Shown here piece by piece: positions 1 to 5,434 of a DNA stretch of 6,447 bases (positions within the stretch are counted from its first letter, which is position 1; each line of letters opens with the position of its first letter). The translations under genes were made by a program, and so were the position numbers. The DNA comes from Ardenticatenia bacterium. Lineage in GTDB: Bacteria; Chloroflexota; Anaerolineae; Aggregatilineales; Ch27. Below the pieces are notes generated by a model, which saw only the letters and a program-made list of their open reading frames with translations, ran no database searches and had not been told where the DNA came from. The DNA lies in NCBI GenBank assembly GCA_026983935.1, contig JALSTC010000811.1:1-6447 (forward strand), written 5' to 3'.

Positions 1-77
1 TACATCGCCCATATCAAGCGTCGCCATCGGCGCGGTGAACTGGTGGTGGACGACTGTCCCATTCCCGGTGAAACACG

Positions 78-84
78 TTTCCCC
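78..84 (+). other. TTTCCCC run at the transposase frame change
   Basis: The heptamer TTTCCCC reads T TTC CCC in frame 1, which fits the X XXY YYZ pattern for -1 ribosomal slippage. It lies inside the 72-168 overlap of the two transposase frames, exactly where similarity passes from frame 1 to frame 3. Some IS5-family subgroups do use -1 frameshifting. TTTCCCC is not among the strongest known bacterial slip sites, so a single-base deletion in a dying element explains it equally well. Confidence 0.35.
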
Positions 85-270
85 GCCGGCGTCGGGTTGT
101 GGAACACACGTTGGAGTGGCTCGCTACACGACGCAGCTTGCGTATCCGCTGGTGCAAGAAAGTTGTGAATTGGCTGGCTCTTGTTCAATTCGCTTGTGTC
201 CATATTCTGTTCGATTTAGCATTTTACAGACAGGTTCCAAAACAGTACAAGGGGCGTAAACAATACATCT

Positions 271-293
271 TGTCCCACATAGACATGTGGACA
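271..293 (-). terminator. Hairpin downstream of the kinase gene, possible terminator
   Basis: TGTCCCACAT (271-280) and ATGTGGACA (285-293) form a nine-pair stem with one bulged C around the loop AGAC. On the minus strand it lies about 100 nt past the kinase stop codon and is followed by a moderately U-rich stretch (AGATGTATTGTTT), not a clean U-tract. It may end the kinase transcript or may be left over from the insertion sequence. No other convincing terminator is visible between the two convergent genes. Confidence 0.3.
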
Positions 294-394
294 GATTTGC
301 AGGAAGGCCAGGATTTTGCCCACTGCTCTTCCGGTAAGGTTATTGTTCTCATGAGACCCTATTGTCCGCCTCTTTCGTCAAATATCAACAGAAC

Positions 395-2617
395 CTAGTC
401 CTCGTCCCCTTCCAGCTCCTCAGCGGGCGTTTCGAGTGTTTCGTCCGGGCGTTCAGCGGGCGTCAGGCAGTACACGCGCAGCCGCAGATTGCCAAGCTGG
501 ATCAGTTGGCCGCTCCTCAGGGGAATCTGCTGCCCGGCTTCCACCTGATCGCCATCAAGCCATGTGCCGTTGACGCTGTTGAGGTCTTCCAGATAGAACT
601 GCCCGCGGCGGCGTTCGATGGCAACATGGACGCGAGAAACTCCCGCCTCAAATGCGCCGTAAGGCTCCAGATCAATATGCTCGCTGGCCCCCAGCCCTGT
701 TGTATAACGGCCCAGGGTGATGCGGCGGCGCACATTGACCGCGATCGGCTCTTCATAATCCTCGATGTACAGCAGCAGCGTGTTGCGCTTGAGGCGAGAG
801 AGCCGGGCTTCGCTGTCAGCCGCCGCACGAGGCCGGTCCACTGACGTATCTGCCGGGAGGATCACCGCCGGTTTGTGCCGTCCTGATTGACGGCCCAGCG
901 CTTCACTGAGGCCCGGCAGTGCGCCGCGCCAGGGCAGCGTCTCTGCTTCGACCGATGGCGCTGGCCGGACAGAGGCAACCGGGCTGCCAGTTGTGACCGG
1001 CTCAGCTTTCGATTTCACCGCGTTGAGCACGACTCCCAGCACTTTGAGATTGATCTGGCGAAGCTGCATTGCCGCCTGGTAAGCGGGGTCCGGGCGTGTC
1101 TTACCGGCACGCATGACCATGACCACGCCGCCCTCGGTCAGCGTGGCCAGCACCATGCAGTCTGCTGCCCGGTTGATCGGGGGCGTGTCGAAGATGATCA
1201 CGTCAACATCCACCGCCTGCTCAAACACATTGAACCAGCGGTGCATGGCATATGATCCCAGCAGTTCGGCGGGGTTTGAGGGAGGCGGGCCGGTGGTGAT
1301 CAGGCGCAGGCCGGGAATGTGGGTGTTCTGCAAGCTGGCCGGCGCTTCGATGCCCAAATCGGGATCGACGGGATTATCCAGGACGTCCACCGGATCGGTT
1401 TCCAGCAGGGAAGTCAGGCCAAAGTCGTTGGGCAGCCCGAAGAATTCATGCAGCTTCGGGCGGCGCAGATCGGCGTCAATCAGGAGCACGTTCAGGTTGG
1501 CCATTGCCATCGAAACGGCCAGATTGGCCGCTGTGACGCTTTTGCCCTCCGCGGGGGTGGCGCTGGTGATCAGATAGGTGCGCGCGCCGGGTGCTGCTTC
1601 CATCTTGTAGAGCAGGCGGGTGCGCATGGCGCGATAGGCCTCTGCGGCCCCGGACTGCGGCTCCTTTTCGACGATCAGCATATCCATCGGCGACTGCCGC
1701 CGCCACAGGCGTCGTGGGTTGAAGATCGTGATCTTGCCGATCACTTCCAGCCCGGTCACCCGGATCACATCTTCGGCGTTCTTGATCGTATTGTCCAGAT
1801 ATTCCACCGCCCCGACCACGCCGAATGCCAGCGCCAGCCCGGCCATCACGCCGATAATGGTGGCATTCAGCACGTCTGCGCGAATGGTAGATGGCGGCGA
1901 TGCCGTGTCAATGATTTGCAGGGTGTTGGTGCGGGCCCGCATTTCACTGATGGTATTGGCCAGAGTCGCGATCGCCAGCGTATTCTGGTTCAACTGATCA
2001 ATCAGAAGGTTCCGGGTGCCTGCCAGTTGGGTAAGCTCTTCAGGCGTGGTTTCGACCGTGCCCATGGTTATGGTATCCAGTTGGGCGTTGATCTCATTGA
2101 GCCGCGTTTCCAACTGATCCTGGAGCCGCTGCATGCGCTGAATTTCGGCGTTTGCCTGGTCGAACTGCTCCTGCTCTTCCGGGTTGAGGGTGCTGGGGCT
2201 GTTCAGGATGAGCTGGTTTACCAGTTCATCGGCAATGCCCTGCACGATGTCACGGTTGGTGTGGGTGACCGTCAGGACGATCATGGAAGTGCCGCCCACC
2301 ACGCGGGAAGAAACGGCCTCTTCCAGCTCCTCGATCGTCAGCGGATACCCGGCATCAATCACCCCCTGCAGTATCCGCCGTGTGGTTGCCAGCGCCTGGT
2401 AAGACTGGACAAGATCATAGCCGGTGCGGATTTCCCGGAAGTTCGGGTTCGTCGCTTCCAGGTATCCCCCCACGGAGATAATGGCCTGCGAGCGGTAGCG
2501 GACGGGCAGACTCTTTGTATATAGATAGATTGATCCGCCGGAAAGGAGGGCAGCCAGTATGAAAAACCAGGCCCACTTGCGGGCCAGTCGCAGTAAGTTG
2601 GTCAACTCCACGGTCAA
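395..2617 (-). CDS. Wzz/BY-kinase polysaccharide copolymerase with C-terminal FHA domain
   Basis: This 740-residue protein is an inner-membrane polysaccharide copolymerase, predicted to control chain length and export of exopolysaccharide. Order of parts: first membrane helix about 16-34; extracytoplasmic Wzz region with a likely coiled coil at 150-235; a Pro-containing stretch (ASPPS, 239-243) and second helix about 251-272; and a cytoplasmic BY-kinase ATPase domain about 321-536. The kinase domain keeps the ring-forming EX2RX2R motif (E326, R329, R332), P-loop ATPAEGKS (353-360, Ala where PGEGK is commoner), Walker A' LLIDADLRRP (378-387) and Walker B IIFDTPP (474-480). A linker at 537-612 contains no tyrosine. 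An FHA domain at about 613-718 has GR (636-637), SRVH (661-664) and DLNSVNGT (678-685). The tail is acidic. BY-kinases normally end in a tyrosine cluster that is autophosphorylated, and that is missing here. The start is TTG 2617; GTG 2611, two codons in, is equally possible, since GGAG at 2622-2625 is 4 or 10 nt upstream. Divergent from the glycosyltransferase genes. Confidence 0.93.
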   Translation of the reverse strand: MTVELTNLLRLARKWAWFFILAALLSGGSIYLYTKSLPVRYRSQAIISVGGYLEATNPNFREIRTGYDLVQSYQALATTRRILQGVIDAGYPLTIEELEEAVSSRVVGGTSMIVLTVTHTNRDIVQGIADELVNQLILNSPSTLNPEEQEQFDQANAEIQRMQRLQDQLETRLNEINAQLDTITMGTVETTPEELTQLAGTRNLLIDQLNQNTLAIATLANTISEMRARTNTLQIIDTASPPSTIRADVLNATIIGVMAGLALAFGVVGAVEYLDNTIKNAEDVIRVTGLEVIGKITIFNPRRLWRRQSPMDMLIVEKEPQSGAAEAYRAMRTRLLYKMEAAPGARTYLITSATPAEGKSVTAANLAVSMAMANLNVLLIDADLRRPKLHEFFGLPNDFGLTSLLETDPVDVLDNPVDPDLGIEAPASLQNTHIPGLRLITTGPPPSNPAELLGSYAMHRWFNVFEQAVDVDVIIFDTPPINRAADCMVLATLTEGGVVMVMRAGKTRPDPAYQAAMQLRQINLKVLGVVLNAVKSKAEPVTTGSPVASVRPAPSVEAETLPWRGALPGLSEALGRQSGRHKPAVILPADTSVDRPRAAADSEARLSRLKRNTLLLYIEDYEEPIAVNVRRRITLGRYTTGLGASEHIDLEPYGAFEAGVSRVHVAIERRRGQFYLEDLNSVNGTWLDGDQVEAGQQIPLRSGQLIQLGNLRLRVYCLTPAERPDETLETPAEELEGDED
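464..781 (-). other. FHA domain segment of the kinase gene
   Basis: This segment encodes residues about 613-718. FHA domains bind phosphothreonine peptides. The residues expected to contact the phosphate are present: Gly636-Arg637, Ser661-Arg662 with His664, and Asn683-Gly684-Thr685. The domain therefore looks functional rather than degenerate. It is in frame with the Wzz-kinase part with no stop or frameshift between them, so the fusion is real in this sequence. Confidence 0.9.
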
Positions 2618-2670
2618 ACGGCTCCAGCACTCTTGGATGTTATATTTTTAGGTATCGGCACTTCTCAGCC

Positions 2671-2685
2671 GACTATAGCATAGTC
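2671..2685. promoter_or_regulatory. Operator-like dyad overlapping a possible kinase -10 box
   Basis: GACTAT and ATAGTC are perfect inverted arms around AGC. Read on the minus strand, the distal arm contains TATAGT (plus 2672-2677), a plausible -10 hexamer about 55 nt upstream of the kinase start. No good -35 box is seen at normal spacing. An activator- or repressor-controlled promoter would fit, but this is inferred from sequence shape only. Confidence 0.35.
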
Positions 2686-2875
2686 CGCACGACTTACGAA
2701 GAATCAACAACCGGCTTTGTTTTCCTTGCAGTGCCCTAACGATTCTGGCCAGATTCGTCACGTTTCTGGCAGGGAAGGGCTGCCGGGCATGTTACCCCTG
2801 GCGAGTCGGCGACTTAAAACGTCTGTCGGGGTTTCTTTGGGCATTGCAAGGTAATTAATGATTCACTCAAGGTAT

Positions 2876-2903
2876 TTGTAAGGTGACTATCCCAAAATAC
2901 AAT
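2876..2903 (+). promoter_or_regulatory. Candidate sigma70-type promoter for the glycosyltransferase genes
   Basis: TTGTAA (2876-2881) and TACAAT (2898-2903) are separated by 16 bases and match the consensus at 4 of 6 and 5 of 6 positions. Transcription would begin near 2910, leaving a leader of about 40 nt before the GT61 start codon. The surroundings are AT-rich, as expected for a promoter. Confidence 0.45.
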
Positions 2904-2939
2904 TAGCCTTATAGCATGTAATTTAGTGTAAGCAGCGCT

Positions 2940-2943
2940 GGAG
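2940..2943 (+). promoter_or_regulatory. Ribosome binding site of the GT61 gene
   Basis: GGAG lies 8 nt before ATG 2952. The frame is closed upstream by TAA at 2919-2921 and no other start codon intervenes, which fixes the start at 2952. Confidence 0.7.
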
Positions 2944-2951
2944 CCTCATCC

Positions 2952-4232
2952 ATGCCTGAAGATATACAACAATCGTCGGCCAGGTTGATTCTCAACTCGG
3001 TTCACGTACCAAAGTCACTCCGCCGCACGCTGTACCATACCCGGCGGCGGGCAAAGAAATCAGCGGCTGCCCTGGCCCGCCGTATGACCCTCGTGCTGCG
3101 TCCGGAGCTGTACCTGGGCAGGGTGGCCAGCCTGAGTAAAGACCGCGAGGCCATCGAAGGACTGCTGGCGTACCGGCCGGTGGTTCCTGCCCGGCAGGTG
3201 ACGCTGGAAGACCCGCGCCTGTGTGCCTTCCTGCACAGACAGAATGCGGTTCCTGCAGATGGCTGCAGCTATACCACGCCGGAAGTCTTTTATGCTGTGC
3301 TGGAGCACGCACGTTTTGACCCGCGCTCCGGCGTTGTGGCGGCTCAGGATAACACCCTGCTGCTTGACTCAGCGATGGACATGCGCCGTCTCAAACGCAC
3401 GCCAACTTACGGCAGCCCCGTGCCGGAGCACTTCCGACGGCTGGGGGGGACGTATTCCTCTATCCATGGCATGTGGCCTGATAACTACTTCCACTGGATG
3501 ATCGAGTGCCTGTTCCGGTTGTATACACTCAAGGTCTATGGCGAGCCGGTAAAACTGCTGACGCCGCGCGCGCTCTCTCCCATGCAGCAGGAAACACTGA
3601 TGGCCTGCAAGCCGGCGAATGTGGAGATCGTCTATCTCGATGATGATCACACCTGGCTTCAGGCGGAGCGGTATGTGCTCCCCTCCTACCTGAGTCGTAA
3701 GCATTTCGCCCATTTGCCCCGGCCTTATGTGGATTATTTTCGGCAGTGTATGTTTGCAGCCTTTGGCGTGCCCCTGGAGCGGGAGCCGGACCTCAATATC
3801 TACATCTCCCGTGCGGGGGCCAGAATCCGCCGCTTGAAGAACGAGGAGGCGCTGCTCAAGCTGCTGGCGTCTTACGATTTCATTCCCTACCGTCTGGAAG
3901 AACTTTCCCTGACCGACCAGATTAACCTGTTTCGCCGTGCACGCATGGTGGTCGCGCCGCACGGCGCGGGCCTGTTTAACATTGTATTTTCGGATGCGCT
4001 GCATTTGTTGGAAATCACCAGCCGGGTCATCACACCGACGTTCTTCTTCCTGGCGATGTCGCTGGGCCATGACTACCAGTATCTGTATCCCTGCGAAGCT
4101 GCCGCGCCCGACGAGATGCCGGACATCACACAGAGCAGGCGTTACAGCCAGGAACGGAACAGCGATATCAGCGTAGACCTGGAGCAGGTTGCGCCGCTGC
4201 TTGAAGCTATGATGCAAACGCCACATACATAA
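2952..4232 (+). CDS. GT61-family (DUF563) glycosyltransferase
   Basis: This 426-residue protein is a predicted glycosyltransferase of family GT61 (DUF563), probably cytoplasmic or membrane-associated, adding a sugar to the exopolysaccharide repeat unit. Family landmarks are clear. They include a DNYFHWMIECLFRL block at 177-190 (compare N-Y-x-H-W-x-x-E), IYISRAGARIRRLKNEEAL at 283-301 (the S-R-x-x-x-x-R...N-E signature), LSLTDQINLFRRAR at 318-331, and PHGAGLFNIVF at 336-346, which matches the conserved HGAGLTN loop. The N-terminal ~50 residues are very basic (many Arg/Lys) and could contact the membrane, but no transmembrane helix or signal peptide is evident. The start is ATG 2952 with GGAG 8 nt upstream. 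It is the first gene of the rightward cluster and is divergent from the Wzz-kinase. Donor and acceptor sugars cannot be read from the sequence. Family assignment is secure; the role in exopolysaccharide synthesis is inferred from context. Confidence 0.92.
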   Translation: MPEDIQQSSARLILNSVHVPKSLRRTLYHTRRRAKKSAAALARRMTLVLRPELYLGRVASLSKDREAIEGLLAYRPVVPARQVTLEDPRLCAFLHRQNAVPADGCSYTTPEVFYAVLEHARFDPRSGVVAAQDNTLLLDSAMDMRRLKRTPTYGSPVPEHFRRLGGTYSSIHGMWPDNYFHWMIECLFRLYTLKVYGEPVKLLTPRALSPMQQETLMACKPANVEIVYLDDDHTWLQAERYVLPSYLSRKHFAHLPRPYVDYFRQCMFAAFGVPLEREPDLNIYISRAGARIRRLKNEEALLKLLASYDFIPYRLEELSLTDQINLFRRARMVVAPHGAGLFNIVFSDALHLLEITSRVITPTFFFLAMSLGHDYQYLYPCEAAAPDEMPDITQSRRYSQERNSDISVDLEQVAPLLEAMMQTPHT

Positions 4233-4248
4233 TACATGACTGACTGCC

Positions 4249-4261
4249 GGGGCCTGGCCCT
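4249..4261 (+). terminator. Short GC hairpin between GT61 and exostosin genes
   Basis: GGGGC and GCCCT can pair around CTG (five pairs, one of them G-U), followed by the T-rich stretch GTCTTTATT. It lies 17 nt after the GT61 stop and about 40 nt before the next start. It is too weak for a confident terminator and might act as a partial attenuator or RNA-stabilising stem. The rest of the 71-base gap shows only the ribosome binding site. Confidence 0.2.
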
Positions 4262-4288
4262 GTCTTTATTCTCTCACTGCATTTGAAC

Positions 4289-4297
4289 AGAGGGGGG
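4289..4297 (+). promoter_or_regulatory. Ribosome binding site that sets the GTG start at 4304
   Basis: AGAGGGGGG ends 6 nt before GTG 4304. The longer reading frame from TTG 4283 would place this purine run inside the coding sequence, so the GTG start is preferred. Confidence 0.7.
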
Positions 4298-4303
4298 TAT
4301 CCT

Positions 4304-5434
4304 GTGCGCTTGAAAATCTATGCCGATCCCGCCCACTATCATCCCCGCCACCGCCAGCAGTTGACCGCATTGATGCGCGCGCATTGGAATGATCTGCCAC
4401 CGGAAGAGCGTAGCAAAACCTATGGAAGCCGCTACAATTTGTTTGAGGTCGTGGGCGATGTGAGTGAGGCGGATATCTGCGTGCTGCCGATGGTGTGGCA
4501 GTACTACGTCAACAACCACCGTCTTGAGCAGGCCTATGATCTGGCACGCCAGGCTGCGGATGCCGGTAAGGTTATCGTCGTCTGGGTTACTGGCGATCTG
4601 TATACAACTGTCCCCTTGAAGAACGCCGTCATCTTCCAGAACTCGATGTATCGTTCCCGACGTGGGCAGTGCCATTACGCTTCCCCGGCATTTTTTCCGG
4701 ATTATCTACCTGAATACTTTGATGGTCGGTGGACCTACCGCCGTAAAGGTGAACGTCCGGTGGTGGGTTTCTGCGGCCAGGCGGGAACGAGTCTCTGCTA
4801 CTGGGCCAAGTGGACAGTGGGCTATGTGAACCAGTGGATTCGCTTCCACATTGGGAACAGCCCTTATGAACCGCCTCCCCTGTATCCCCCGGCGCGTCTG
4901 CGTGCCCGCATCCTGGGCCTTCTGGAGGCAAGCCCACGTGTTGCGGACAATTTCATTATCAGGCAGCATTACTGGGCTGGTGTTCATCGTGCCAGCAATG
5001 TTGAAGCTGCCCGCCGTCAGGCCCAACTGGAGTTTGTGAACAACATCTACAACAGTGACTACACAGTTTGTGTGCGGGGCACAGGGAATTATTCCAAGCG
5101 ATTCTATGAAACACTGTGCCTGGGGCGTATTCCGATTTTTGTGGATACCGACTGCGTGCTGCCCTATGATTTTGCGGTGGACTGGCGTGATTACTGCGTC
5201 TGGGTGGATCACAGCGAAATCCCTTATATAGCAGAGAAAGTCGCTGATTTTCATGCCGGGATTACCGACGATGATTTTATCGGCATGCAGCAGGCCTGCC
5301 GCGCGCTGTGGAAAGAACGACTGTCCTTTGACGGCTTTTACCGTCATCTTTGCGAACATTTGCAGTCAGATTCTGTGGAGATGCCTTCCGGCGGGCCGGA
5401 GTACGTCACAGTGCGTAGAGCGAGGACGATATGA
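4304..5434 (+). CDS. Exostosin-like (GT47-type) glycosyltransferase
   Basis: This 376-residue protein is a predicted glycosyltransferase of the exostosin superfamily (GT47-like). The diagnostic part is the C-terminal donor-binding half: YTVCVRGTGNYSKRFYETL at 253-271, then CLGRIPIFVDTDCVLPYDF at 272-290. These match the exostosin pattern of G-x-G-x-x-S-x-R-x-x-E followed by G-x-I-P-V and a Leu-Pro-hydrophobic/aromatic motif. The N-terminal half has an ADICVLP segment (56-62) and a VIVVWVTGD strand (90-98) typical of such folds. No signal peptide or membrane helix is seen, so it is likely cytoplasmic. The protein has nine cysteines, an unusual number for a cytoplasmic enzyme of this length; their role is unknown. 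GTG 4304 is chosen as start because of the strong ribosome binding site; TTG 4283 would add seven residues. The 71-base gap after GT61 and ATGA overlap with the next gene suggest one operon. Its sugar substrates are unknown. Confidence 0.88.
   Translation: MRLKIYADPAHYHPRHRQQLTALMRAHWNDLPPEERSKTYGSRYNLFEVVGDVSEADICVLPMVWQYYVNNHRLEQAYDLARQAADAGKVIVVWVTGDLYTTVPLKNAVIFQNSMYRSRRGQCHYASPAFFPDYLPEYFDGRWTYRRKGERPVVGFCGQAGTSLCYWAKWTVGYVNQWIRFHIGNSPYEPPPLYPPARLRARILGLLEASPRVADNFIIRQHYWAGVHRASNVEAARRQAQLEFVNNIYNSDYTVCVRGTGNYSKRFYETLCLGRIPIFVDTDCVLPYDFAVDWRDYCVWVDHSEIPYIAEKVADFHAGITDDDFIGMQQACRALWKERLSFDGFYRHLCEHLQSDSVEMPSGGPEYVTVRRARTI

Larger units (their letters stand above)
1..398 (+). pseudogene. 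IS5-family transposase, C-terminal remnant, split over two frames
   Basis: This is the 3' end of a DDE transposase gene whose 5' part lies outside the window. Bases 1-84 in frame 1 read YIAHIKRRHRRGELVVDD and onward, resembling the segment of IS5-type transposases just before the catalytic glutamate. From about base 78 the similarity moves to frame 3, which reads RRRVVEHTLEWL, then RIRWCKKVVNWLALVQFAC. This matches the family C-terminal block (RWVVERT..WL...L.IRWEKK..NYLAL). The presumed catalytic Glu is codon 102-104. Frame 1 ends at TGA 166-168 and frame 3 opens only after TGA 69-71, so both frames are needed for one protein. Family similarity fades after about base 250, yet frame 3 stays open to TAG 396-398, overlapping the last bases of the convergent kinase gene. 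The natural stop therefore looks lost. Neither terminal inverted repeat could be identified. It is probably a decayed insertion sequence, although a -1 frameshift cannot be excluded. Confidence 0.75.
2618..2951. promoter_or_regulatory. Divergent intergenic region between kinase and GT61 genes
   Basis: This 334-base stretch is AT-richer than its flanks and should carry promoters for both directions. It holds candidate promoter elements, two ribosome binding sites and three compact dyads: GACTAT-AGC-ATAGTC (2671-2685), TCTGGCCAGA (2744-2753) and AGTCG-G-CGACT (2804-2814). The octamer TATAGCAT occurs at 2674-2681 and 2910-2917. No convincing gene was found; the open frames present are very short (21 codons at 2789-2854 plus, 28 codons at 2758-2844 minus). 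Confidence 0.6.

Noticed and set aside
35..259. 74-codon frame at the left edge
   Set aside because: It overlaps the transposase remnant in the third frame and resembles nothing; frames 1 and 3 carry the IS5-type similarity.
362..844. 160-codon plus-strand frame over the FHA-coding end of the kinase gene
   Set aside because: It is the antisense shadow of the FHA domain; the minus-strand reading has all the conserved FHA residues.
1319..2524. Long open frame of 401 codons on the plus strand, antisense to the kinase gene
   Set aside because: It lies entirely inside the well-supported kinase gene. Its product is rich in His, Arg, Gln and Gly with no recognisable motif, as expected of an antisense shadow in GC-rich DNA.
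2744..2753. Ten-base palindrome TCTGGCCAGA as a regulatory site
   Set aside because: A single short palindrome with no promoter element nearby is likely by chance, so it was only noted within the intergenic entry.
2758..2844. 28-codon minus-strand open frame in the intergenic region
   Set aside because: No ribosome binding site, no recognisable product, and length expected by chance.
2789..2854. 21-codon open frame with a purine run (AGGGAAGGG) upstream
   Set aside because: It is too short to judge, has no recognisable features, and lies in a region better explained as regulatory.
3369..4226. 285-codon open frame on the minus strand opposite the GT61 gene
   Set aside because: It is antisense to a gene with clear family motifs, its product shows no recognisable domain, and no ribosome binding site was evident.
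4283..4303. Upstream TTG start for the exostosin gene
   Set aside because: The strong AGAGGGGGG ribosome binding site would lie inside the coding sequence; GTG 4304 is correctly spaced after it.
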